Part shown: positions 56,434-64,000 of the stretch, piece after piece | How the letters are laid out: each line of letters opens with the position of its first letter | Numbering within the stretch: position 1 is the stretch's first letter | NCBI RefSeq assembly: GCF_003606285.1 | Contig: NZ_CP028884.1 | Coordinates: 682,001-746,000 of the forward strand | Length of the DNA: 64,000 nt | Direction of reading: 5' to 3' | Source: Borrelia turcica IST7 | Lineage (GTDB): Bacteria > Spirochaetota > Spirochaetia > Borreliales > Borreliaceae | Position numbers and translations under genes: made by a program | Notes under the pieces: model-generated | The model's input: only the letters and a program-made list of their open reading frames with translations | Told to the model about the DNA's origin: nothing | The model's database searches: none

Positions 56434-57092
56434 TTTATGATGTCCAAGAGTTCAGAAGGACTGTTTATGATGTATTTTGCTCCACTGTCTTGCAATTCCT
56501 CTATTGTTCTAAATCCCCATGAAACTCCTATTGGCAAAAACCCAGCATTCCTAGCAGTTATCATATCAATATCACTGTCACCTATGTATGCAATCTCCTC
56601 AGGTTTAACATTGAGTTCTATTATCATATCAAGTGCATTTGCAGGGTCTGGTTTTGCCTCAAATTTTGAAGAGTAGCCTCTAACTTCAAAGAAATTTATG
56701 TCTTTAAAGATATCTTTTGTTACTATTAAGAGTTCTTCGTGGTTTTTATTGCTTAAAATTCCAATAGGAATGCCAAGCTTATTAAGCTTGGAGAGAAGTT
56801 CAGGTATACCATCATATGCTCTTGTTTGAGAAGAAAGATTTTGATTATATTCTTTTACAAATTCTTTATAAAGGTTATATTTAAGACTTTTATCATTAAA
56901 GTTTATACTAAGGTATTCTAAAGTTTTTTCTACGAATTTATCGAATCCTCTTCCAACAAGGTTATTAAATTTATCTATTTTGATTTCTTTGTACCCTAAA
57001 TTTTTTAATGCAGAATTCATTGAAAATGCAATATCTGTAATGCTGTTTATTAAAGTTCCGTCCATATCAAAAATACAAGCTTTTATTTTCAT
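56430..57092 (-). CDS. gph: HAD-family phosphatase (phosphoglycolate phosphatase-like)
   Basis: This 220-residue haloacid-dehalogenase hydrolase has motif I CIFDMDGTLINS (residues 6-17, nucleophile Asp), motif II IGILSNKN (around 113), and motifs III/IV around KPDPANAL and IGDSDIDMITARNAG. Length and cap region fit phosphoglycolate phosphatase or related sugar-phosphate phosphatases; the substrate cannot be told from sequence. It is first in the minus-strand four-gene run. Confidence 0.9.
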   Translation of the reverse strand: MKIKACIFDMDGTLINSITDIAFSMNSALKNLGYKEIKIDKFNNLVGRGFDKFVEKTLEYLSINFNDKSLKYNLYKEFVKEYNQNLSSQTRAYDGIPELLSKLNKLGIPIGILSNKNHEELLIVTKDIFKDINFFEVRGYSSKFEAKPDPANALDMIIELNVKPEEIAYIGDSDIDMITARNAGFLPIGVSWGFRTIEELQDSGAKYIINSPSELLDIIK

Positions 57093-57312
57093 GATTTAAT
57101 CCTTTTGAAAGTAGTTATTGTATTGTGCATTTATTTTATCATTATTTTTTGTCTTTTATTAAGTTTATTTCATGATTTGAGATATTTTAAGTTGTCTTTA
57201 ATTTTTTTCTCAAGGTTATTGCCAATGTTCCTATTTAAGTTTTATTATATTTTGTAAGAATGGTGAATAAATATTGTTTTCCTTTTATGTATTTCAGGTT
57301 AGGCCTTAATTA

Positions 57313-58893
57313 ATGCAAGATATATTAGTGCTAGATAAGGTAACTAAGCAGTATGGAGATTTTGTAGCTAATGATGAGGTCTCTATAAGCTTTAAGAGGG
57401 GAGAAATACATGCAATTCTTGGTGAGAATGGTGCTGGGAAGACCACTTTAATGAAAACTATTTATGGGGTGCATAAACCTACTAGCGGGCGAATATTTTT
57501 AAGAGGGAAGGAATTGCACCTTAAGGATTCAAGTGAATCTATTCGTAATGGTATTGGAATGGTTTTTCAGCATTTTATGTTAATTCCAAAGTTTACGGCT
57601 GTACAGAACATTATTTTAGGATATGAAGATTCAAGATTTGGATTTATTAATTACAGAAAAGCACGAAAGAAGATACTTAATATTTCTAAAAAATATGGTT
57701 TGAAAATAGACACGGATAAGCAGATTGAAGATTTGAGCGTTGGCATGGGACAAAAAATAGAGATAATTAAGGTTCTTTATAGGAATGCCGATATCATTAT
57801 TTTTGATGAACCTACAGCGGTGCTTGCTCCTAGTGAAATTGATGAATTTATGAATATTTTAAAAATATTGGTTTCAGAGGGACATACTGTAATACTTATT
57901 ACCCATAAAATAAAAGAAATAAAAGCTGTAGCACAAAAGTGTACAATTATGCGTCTTGGAAAAGTTGTGGGAACTTTTGATGTTTCTGAAGTTGATGAGA
58001 AAATGATTACTAAGTTAATGATAGGCAAGGAGACGGTTCTTGATGTATCTAGGAGGCAATTTGTTGAGCATACAAATATTCTTGAAGTTAAGAATTTAAA
58101 TGTTAAAGATGCAAGAGGTGTGCTTAAAGTTAAAAATGTTAGTTTCAATATTAGAAGTAGTGAAATTTTTGGAATAGCTGGAATTGAAGGGAGTGGACAG
58201 GAAGAATTAGTTGAAGCTATTCTTGGCGTAAGAGAAGTATTTAGTGGAGATATCTTTAAGAAGACTGATGGTAAACTTGAGTCTATAAAGGGATTTAGCG
58301 TAAAACAAATAATAGATAGAAAAATTGGGAATATACCGTCTGATAGGCAAAAACACGGTCTTATCCTAGATTTTAGTGTTTTTCAAAATATTGGGATTAA
58401 GAGCTTTGATGATGAGAAGTATTTAAACATTAAGAATAAAAATAAGAGCAGTAACTTAAAATTTAAGATACTCAATACCATTAAAAAACAGTTTGTTGGA
58501 TTTAATTTGAGTGTTCTTAAAAAAATAAGCAGACAACTTACAAATTCGTTTGATATTAGACCAAGAGACATTTTATGTAAAGTTAAGAATTTATCTGGAG
58601 GCAATCAACAGAAAGTGATTGTTGCTCGTGAGGTTAATTTAGGGCCTGAGGTTCTCTTAGCAGTACAACCTACAAGAGGACTTGATGTTGGTGCTATTGA
58701 AAATATTTATAAGAAGATAATGGAACAAAGAGATGCAGGAACGGCTGTTCTTCTTGTATCTCTTGAGCTTGAAGAGCTTATGAGTGTTTGTGATAGGATA
58801 GCTGTGATGTATGATGGGCAAATTGTAGGCGTTTTGGAGGATAATTTTGATGTTAATGTTATTGGTAAAATGATGACGGGTGGTATGGCTTAG
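57313..58893 (+). CDS. Nucleoside ABC transporter, double ATP-binding protein
   Basis: This 526-residue protein has two ABC ATPase domains, as in the NupO/RbsA group that serves BmpA-type nucleoside-binding lipoproteins. Domain 1 has Walker A LGENGAGKTTLM (around residue 37), signature LSVGMGQKIEI and Walker B IIIFDEPTAVLAP. Domain 2 has a degenerate Walker A GIEGSGQEELV (normal for this group), signature LSGGNQQKVIVARE and AVQPTRGLDVGA. The two permeases follow with no gap. Import of purine nucleosides fits an organism without de novo purine synthesis. Confidence 0.93.
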   Translation: MQDILVLDKVTKQYGDFVANDEVSISFKRGEIHAILGENGAGKTTLMKTIYGVHKPTSGRIFLRGKELHLKDSSESIRNGIGMVFQHFMLIPKFTAVQNIILGYEDSRFGFINYRKARKKILNISKKYGLKIDTDKQIEDLSVGMGQKIEIIKVLYRNADIIIFDEPTAVLAPSEIDEFMNILKILVSEGHTVILITHKIKEIKAVAQKCTIMRLGKVVGTFDVSEVDEKMITKLMIGKETVLDVSRRQFVEHTNILEVKNLNVKDARGVLKVKNVSFNIRSSEIFGIAGIEGSGQEELVEAILGVREVFSGDIFKKTDGKLESIKGFSVKQIIDRKIGNIPSDRQKHGLILDFSVFQNIGIKSFDDEKYLNIKNKNKSSNLKFKILNTIKKQFVGFNLSVLKKISRQLTNSFDIRPRDILCKVKNLSGGNQQKVIVAREVNLGPEVLLAVQPTRGLDVGAIENIYKKIMEQRDAGTAVLLVSLELEELMSVCDRIAVMYDGQIVGVLEDNFDVNVIGKMMTGGMA

Positions 58894-60045
58894 ATGAAGG
58901 TTGGTGGTCATAGATATAAAAAAATAGCTCTGGAATGTTTAAATTCACCGGTATTTATTAACTTTTTTGCATTGTGCTTAGGATTTTTAATTCTTGGTTT
59001 AGTAGTATCTCTTCTTGGTTATTCTCCCTTTAGGATGTATTACATAATAATAGAAATTATGTTTTCTTCTCCTAAGCATTTAGGTTACATTTTAAGCTAT
59101 GCGACACCATTGATTTTTACAGGTCTCTCGGTAGGTATTGCTTTAAAAGCAGGACTTTTTAATATTGGCGTTGAAAGTCAGTTTATGCTTGGTTCAATTG
59201 CAGCTTTAATGGCAGGGCTTTTTTTCAAATTACCTCCTGTGTTGCATGTAATTTGCGTTTTTCTTGTGGCTTTTATTGTATCAGGAAGTTTGGGAATTTT
59301 AATTGGGTATTTAAAAGTTAAATTCAATATAAATGAAGTAATTTCAGGAATTATGTTTAATTGGATCATATTTCATATAAATAACATAATTATAGACATA
59401 CCCTTTATTAAGAAAGATAATAGTGATTTATCTAAGTCAATAAGAGAAAGCGCTTTTATTGACTTTTTTGGTTCTTGGAAATTGTCACCTGAGGGACTTG
59501 CCTATAGGGCTGAGAACCCATTTATTAATGATTTACTAAAGGCACCTCTTAATTTTGGAATAATCATTGGAATTGTTCTTGCTGTTTTGATATGGGTTTT
59601 ATTAAGTAAAACAATACTCGGATTTAAGATTAGCTCTATAGGTCATAATATAGATGCTTCTTATCGTGTGGGGATTGATATTAGAAAAGTTTTGCTATTT
59701 GCTATGTTTCTTTCAGGGGCCCTTGCAGGGCTTGCGGGAGCTGTACAGGTTATGGGTGTTAATAAGGCAATATTTAAGCTTTCTTACATGGAAGGTACTG
59801 GTCTTAATGGAATAGCTGTTTCTTTAATAGCAAATAATTCACCAATTGGAATAATATTTTCAAGTATTTTATTCTCGATTTTGCTTTATGGTAGTAGTAG
59901 AGTACAGAGTTTGATGGGTCTATCCTCTTCGATTGTGTCTTTGATGATAGGTATAGTAGTACTTGTGATTTCTGCTAGTCATTTTTTAAATAAGATGATT
60001 TTGGAGGGTATAAAAAGTGTTAAACGCAACAATATTCCTAATTAG
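58894..60045 (+). CDS. Nucleoside ABC transporter permease, subunit 1
   Basis: This 383-residue inner-membrane permease of the BPD_transp_2 (branched-chain/ribose/nucleoside) family has about ten helices. GLSVGIALKAGLFNIGVESQFMLGS, INEVISGIMFNWI and LSGALAGLAGAVQVMG are family segments. The ATG immediately follows the TAG of the ATPase gene. It overlaps the next permease gene by 29 bases. Confidence 0.93.
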   Translation: MKVGGHRYKKIALECLNSPVFINFFALCLGFLILGLVVSLLGYSPFRMYYIIIEIMFSSPKHLGYILSYATPLIFTGLSVGIALKAGLFNIGVESQFMLGSIAALMAGLFFKLPPVLHVICVFLVAFIVSGSLGILIGYLKVKFNINEVISGIMFNWIIFHINNIIIDIPFIKKDNSDLSKSIRESAFIDFFGSWKLSPEGLAYRAENPFINDLLKAPLNFGIIIGIVLAVLIWVLLSKTILGFKISSIGHNIDASYRVGIDIRKVLLFAMFLSGALAGLAGAVQVMGVNKAIFKLSYMEGTGLNGIAVSLIANNSPIGIIFSSILFSILLYGSSRVQSLMGLSSSIVSLMIGIVVLVISASHFLNKMILEGIKSVKRNNIPN

Positions 60046-60943
60046 TGAAACTTTAGTAAATTCTCAGACCTTAATTTTAGCGGGTTTGGGAGGCCTTATA
60101 AGCGAGAAAAGTGGAATAATAAATATTGGACTTGAGGGAACAATGGCTCTTGGTGCATTTGTTGGTGCTACAGTTGCATATTTTTATGGCAATCCATTAT
60201 TTGCAATTTTTGTTGGAGGTTTTGCGGGAGTTGCACTTTCAGGTCTTCATGTAATTTTTACTATTTTTCTTAAATCAGATCAGATAATAACGGGGATGGC
60301 TATTAATTTTTTGGGACCAGCTATTGCTATGTTGTTTGGGATTTTTATTTTTGGTTCTTCTTCAACCCCTCCAATAGATGTTAAGTTACCTATACTTTTT
60401 GATGGAATTTTAGATAAAAAATCTTTTATATTTCAGATTTTTGGAAAAAGATACTCACTTTACATAGCAATAATATGTGTCATTCTTTTCCATATTATAT
60501 TTAAATATACTAAAATTGGGCTTAGAATTAAAGCTAGCGGTGAAGACCCAGAGGTTTTAGAATCTCTTGGAGTGAATGTAGTGATGATTAGGGTTTTTTG
60601 TGTGTTTTTGAGTGGTTTATTTGCAGGAGTTTCGGGAGCAGTGGTCTCTACTGTAATTACCTCAAGTTATATGCAAGGAATTATAGGTGGACAGGGTTTT
60701 ATTGCTATTGTTATGCTAATTTTTGGTAAATGGAGGCCTTTTGGCATTTTAATGGGTAGTTTTTTATTTTCTTTTGTAAGAACTTTAGTTGTTGTTGTGT
60801 CTCAAGTTTCCTTTTTCTCTTTAATAGTATCTCCTAAGGTGTTGATTATTTTGCCCTATGTTGTTGTGATTTTAAGTCTTATGTTTTTTTCAAAAAAGAA
60901 CTATGCTCCTAAGTCTTTAGGTTTGCCCTATAAACAAGATTAA
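60017..60943 (+). CDS. Nucleoside ABC transporter permease, subunit 2
   Basis: This 308-residue partner permease has about eight helices. GGLISEKSGIINIGLEGTMALGAF near the N-terminus and FAGVSGAVVSTVI are typical of the family. GTG start at 60017 with GGAGGG (60003-60008) eight bases upstream, inside the end of the previous gene. It is the third and last gene of the transporter operon. Confidence 0.93.
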   Translation: MLNATIFLISETLVNSQTLILAGLGGLISEKSGIINIGLEGTMALGAFVGATVAYFYGNPLFAIFVGGFAGVALSGLHVIFTIFLKSDQIITGMAINFLGPAIAMLFGIFIFGSSSTPPIDVKLPILFDGILDKKSFIFQIFGKRYSLYIAIICVILFHIIFKYTKIGLRIKASGEDPEVLESLGVNVVMIRVFCVFLSGLFAGVSGAVVSTVITSSYMQGIIGGQGFIAIVMLIFGKWRPFGILMGSFLFSFVRTLVVVVSQVSFFSLIVSPKVLIILPYVVVILSLMFFSKKNYAPKSLGLPYKQD

Positions 60944-61101
60944 TTTTATTCCTATATCTTTAAATTCATTTTTAAACACTGTTGAAATTATTTAAGGTTT
61001 ATTTGGGAATTATTTTTTTTGCTCTAAAATTATGAATGGTATCTGTTAATCTTGAGTTTATTAAAGTGATTAAATAACTGGTTGTTTTACGAGGTAGTTT
61101 T

Positions 61102-63336
61102 ATGTTGAAAATTAAATACAAGTTTGTAGGGTTTTTGTTCATATGTTTAATGGTAATTGTATTATTCTTTTCTTGGATTTTTAAGTCCATTTTGGGTAAT
61201 TATGTAGAAAATTATTATAAGCAACTTACAAGAGGTCAAGTAAGGAGAGCTACTTTTGCTATGCAATCTTTGCTAGATACATTTTACATTATTCTTGATG
61301 GTACAGGATCTACTATAGCTCTTGAAACTCTTTATGAATATTCTTTTTTAAAAAATGGAGGTCGTACCTTTTCAGGGACGGAGATAGACAAACTGAGGGA
61401 TCATTCTAAGGCAGTTCTTGATACTGTTAAGTTAAACAGGAGGTATCGTGATCGAATATATAAGACATTGATAGACTTGAAAATAGACACTATTTATGAA
61501 GAATTTGCGTTTCTTGACTTTGAAGGTAAGGTAATTGTTACTACAAGACATGAAAATAATATGGATTTTGGTCAATCTGAGTCAGGCACTAGATATTTTA
61601 AGAAAACTTTAGAAGATTATAAAAAAGATAAACTAAATTTTGTTGGCTGGTACACGGGTCTTACTGAGGGAATAGCGGGAGAAGTGGCTTTGAAGTCTCG
61701 TCAAAAGGAAAAGAAGGCTTTTGCTATAGTAGTTCCTGTCTACTCTGCAGAGGATAAGGTAGTTCTTGGTTATTTAGTAGGTTATTTAATTAATGATGTT
61801 ATTGGGGATAGGTTAGATAGGACTAGATTTGGATTTTATAAGAGAGGAAATTTGCTTTATTTAGATCCAAGTAATCATGCTGCTAATCCTTTAGTAGAAT
61901 ACAATGAGAGTTCGAAGCTTAGCTCAAAGTTTGTTAATGTTTTAAAGGATGCTTTGTCCAAACCCCCAAGACAGGCCGTTGTGGCAACTGAGGCTCCTGT
62001 TTATCAGATTGAGAGGGCTTATTTGCCAGAAATGGGGTTGGATAACTATTATGCTATGTTACCTGTTAGCAGTAAGCTTGGAGAAGAAAGTGGGTTGTTG
62101 CTTGCAAGAATTCCTTATGAAGATATTTATGGGGTTATTGACAGTTTGGCCTTTGGGTTTATTATAACTTCTATTTTAGGGATTATTTCAATAGTAGTTA
62201 TTCTTGCAATAAGAATAGATACAATTATTAGTTTTAGGCTAGATTTGATTAGAAATTTAGTAAGAGAAATAGTTCAAGGAAATTTAGATAAAGATCATAA
62301 CCTTGATGAGAGATATTCTGATGAGTTGAGTTCATTAGGCATTCAAATTATTAAAATGAGAGATAATATTGCAAGTGCTATTGCGAGTGTTCTTCGTAAC
62401 ATTGGTTATGTTAATAAAGCAAGCATTGAAGTTGCTAATTCGAGTCAAAATTTAAGTTCTAGTGCATTGCAGCAAGCATCAACTCTTGAAGAGATGTCAG
62501 CAAACATTGAACAGATATCAGCTGGAGTTAAAATGAGTGCTAATAATTCTAGACAAACAGAACAAATTGCTTTAAAAACTAATGAAAATTCACAGATAGG
62601 AGGCAAAGCGGTTGAAGAGTCTGTTGTGGCTATGCAGGCTATTGTTGAGAAGGTTAGTGTTATTGAGGAAATAGCTAGAAAAACTAATTTGCTTGCTTTA
62701 AATGCAGCTATTGAAGCTGCAAGAGCTGGAGATGAGGGTAAGGGGTTTGCTGTTGTGGCAAGTGAGATTAGAAAACTTGCCGATCTTAGTAAAATTTCTG
62801 CTCTTGAGATTGGTGAACTGGTTGAAGAAAATTCGAGAGTAGCAACAGAGGCAGGTTTAATATTTAAGGATATGTTACCTGAAATAGAAGAAACTACCAA
62901 TCTTGTTAAGAAAATATCTGAGGAAAGCTCTAATCAGGATGAGCAGATCACTCAGTTTAAAATGGCTCTTGATCAAGTTGGAGAAGTTGTTCAAGCTTCA
63001 GCATCAAGTAGTGAGGAGCTTTCAAGTATGGCCGAAAAAATGCTTGAAAAGTCCAAAGAACTCAAGCATGCGGTATCTTTTTTCAAAATTAAAGAAATGG
63101 ATGTTTCGGATTCTGATGAGTTTAGTTCTAATGATAGTGATGCTGGTTTTGCGACTGAAAGTATTGGTGTTGTGAGTAATGATAATAGTGCATCTTTAGG
63201 AAATAGACAGGATGATGTGTATAGTAATTTAAATGTAAGTGATAATAAGTCTATTAATAAAAGAGTAGATCCTAAGAAAGCTATTGATGTTGTGGATAAG
63301 AAATTAAATTTTGATGAAGATTTTTCAGATTTTTAG
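61102..63336 (+). CDS. mcp4: Methyl-accepting chemotaxis protein (Mcp4-type)
   Basis: This 744-residue chemoreceptor has an N-terminal helix ([18 protein letters not shown]), a ~300-residue periplasmic sensing region (Cache-like: [22 protein letters not shown]), a second helix ([20 protein letters not shown], around residue 350), and a HAMP region. The cytosolic hairpin tip is [41 protein letters not shown] (about 523-563). The C-terminus ([12 protein letters not shown]) has no NWETF-like pentapeptide. Its ligand is unknown. A second receptor gene follows 30 bases later. Confidence 0.95.
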   Translation: MLKIKYKFVGFLFICLMVIVLFFSWIFKSILGNYVENYYKQLTRGQVRRATFAMQSLLDTFYIILDGTGSTIALETLYEYSFLKNGGRTFSGTEIDKLRDHSKAVLDTVKLNRRYRDRIYKTLIDLKIDTIYEEFAFLDFEGKVIVTTRHENNMDFGQSESGTRYFKKTLEDYKKDKLNFVGWYTGLTEGIAGEVALKSRQKEKKAFAIVVPVYSAEDKVVLGYLVGYLINDVIGDRLDRTRFGFYKRGNLLYLDPSNHAANPLVEYNESSKLSSKFVNVLKDALSKPPRQAVVATEAPVYQIERAYLPEMGLDNYYAMLPVSSKLGEESGLLLARIPYEDIYGVIDSLAFGFIITSILGIISIVVILAIRIDTIISFRLDLIRNLVREIVQGNLDKDHNLDERYSDELSSLGIQIIKMRDNIASAIASVLRNIGYVNKASIEVANSSQNLSSSALQQASTLEEMSANIEQISAGVKMSANNSRQTEQIALKTNENSQIGGKAVEESVVAMQAIVEKVSVIEEIARKTNLLALNAAIEAARAGDEGKGFAVVASEIRKLADLSKISALEIGELVEENSRVATEAGLIFKDMLPEIEETTNLVKKISEESSNQDEQITQFKMALDQVGEVVQASASSSEELSSMAEKMLEKSKELKHAVSFFKIKEMDVSDSDEFSSNDSDAGFATESIGVVSNDNSASLGNRQDDVYSNLNVSDNKSINKRVDPKKAIDVVDKKLNFDEDFSDF

Positions 63337-63366
63337 AATTATTTTTGTAGAGGTAGGTGGTAATGT

Positions 63367-64000
63367 ATGAAACTGAGAGCTAGGATATTGCTTCTTGTTA
63401 GTATTCTTATATCGATTTTTATTTCTGTGTTGTTTTTCATATTTGGAATGTTGATTAGTAATAATTTGACAGATCAACAATTAGATCTTATGAAAAATCT
63501 TATTGGGAATGTCAGAAATTCTTTAAGGATTTATGTTTCTTCAATGGAAGAGAGGGTAAAAATTAATTCAATGTATTTAAACTCTTATTCTAAATTTGAA
63601 GCATTTTCTGCTCTTAAGACGAAGAGAATAGAATTTATTATGGAACAAACTGAGATGCTAGCTAGGACAGGTAGTAACATGATGATAACTAATAAGAAGG
63701 GAGAGATAGTATTTACTACTGCTGTTAAAGATAATAGTGATTATGGTATTTCTGTTGCAGATAAAGAATATTTTCTTAAGTTAAAAGAAACCAGTTCTGT
63801 ATATAACTCTTCGGTTCTTTTAGCAGAAGCTGGATCTATTGAAGAAGGTTTAGTCAAGGGCGTTTCTAAGATAAGGAATAAGGCAGGACAAATTCCTTAT
63901 ATATTAATAGGAATTCCTTTAAGAGATTATGAGACTAGTGATATTCTTGGATATTTTATGCTCTTTTATGCAACAGATCATATATATAATTCTTTTAAAG
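63367..64000 (+). CDS. mcp5: Methyl-accepting chemotaxis protein (Mcp5-type), partial
   Basis: This gene is cut by the right window edge; only the first ~211 residues are present. ATG at 63367 begins MKLRARILLLVSILI, a membrane helix, then an extracytoplasmic domain with a Cache-like pattern (TNKKGEIVFTTAVKDN; LIGIPLRDYETSDILGYF). The ATG at 63364, three bases earlier in another phase, is followed by an early TAG and is not used. Adjacent to mcp4 on the same strand, it is probably part of the same unit. Confidence 0.85.
   Translation, partial: MKLRARILLLVSILISIFISVLFFIFGMLISNNLTDQQLDLMKNLIGNVRNSLRIYVSSMEERVKINSMYLNSYSKFEAFSALKTKRIEFIMEQTEMLARTGSNMMITNKKGEIVFTTAVKDNSDYGISVADKEYFLKLKETSSVYNSSVLLAEAGSIEEGLVKGVSKIRNKAGQIPYILIGIPLRDYETSDILGYFMLFYATDHIYNSFK

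Noticed and set aside
56780-56798. Palindrome CCAAGCTTA-T-TAAGCTTGG inside gph
   Set aside because: It lies mid-gene, with no T-run and no transcript logic; it is likely chance in AT-rich coding DNA.
62445-62900. Minus-strand ORF of 151 codons opposite mcp4
   Set aside because: It is the complement of the conserved chemoreceptor signalling hairpin and has no start signal.

Overview
This window is a stretch of spirochaete core chromosome, almost certainly Borrelia/Borreliella. It is very AT-rich, and the plus strand is rich in T and G over G-poor stretches throughout, with no skew flip. The gene order is the one I remember from the Borrelia burgdorferi chromosome (roughly the BB0626-BB0681 segment, from memory, not checked). 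Marker genes are bosR, the flaA-cheA2-cheW3-cheX-cheY3 motility operon, a class I (archaeal-type) lysyl-tRNA synthetase, recC-recB-recD, and twin nhaC genes. FlaA and other proteins differ noticeably from the Lyme-agent versions I remember, so a relapsing-fever species is a reasonable guess, no more. I see no insertion sequence, prophage, CRISPR array, rRNA or replication origin. No gap between genes exceeds about 250 bases.

Layout. 1-5.5 kb: RNase M5 (partial), an M18 aminopeptidase, a lipoprotein, and divergent fruA/fruK for fructose uptake. 5.6-15.7 kb: tRNA-Asp, then a minus-strand block transcribed pncB-recC-recB-recD. 15.9-20.3 kb: zwf and two tandem NhaC-type antiporters. 20.3-25 kb: minus-strand potABCD polyamine transporter and the ribosome-assembly GTPase rbgA. 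25.1-27.4 kb: nanE-ptsG. 27.4-30.7 kb: a minus-strand hydrolase, bosR, and a large unknown protein. 30.9-37.1 kb: groEL, a small unknown protein, yajC-secD-secF and an unknown protein. 37.1-43.4 kb: a short DnaJ, a HemW-like protein without its Fe-S ligands, rpiA, gpmA, lysS and era. 43.5-47.9 kb: envelope and small unknown proteins, a glycosyltransferase-like protein and an amidase. 48-54 kb: flagellar sheath protein and chemotaxis operon. 54-57.1 kb: three unknown membrane or secreted proteins and a HAD phosphatase. 57.3-64 kb: a BmpA-type nucleoside ABC transporter and two chemoreceptors, the last cut by the window end.

The genes fit a host-dependent, sugar-fermenting, highly motile organism. 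It imports fructose, glucose, polyamines and nucleosides, runs upper glycolysis and the pentose phosphate pathway, salvages nicotinate, and builds large chemotaxis arrays.

The most interesting observations are: (1) at least three genes (rnmV, nanE and a DUF192 lipoprotein) that appear to start at CTG or ATT; (2) a full-length HemW homologue in which the radical-SAM cysteine motif and the GGGTP motif are both gone; (3) a possible Shine-Dalgarno switch in the rpiA leader; (4) a CheW protein fused to a CheR-like methyltransferase fold, next to a CheA with a duplicated internal domain; (5) a large unannotated protein next to bosR whose N-terminus resembles GH57/GH38-type glycosidases.
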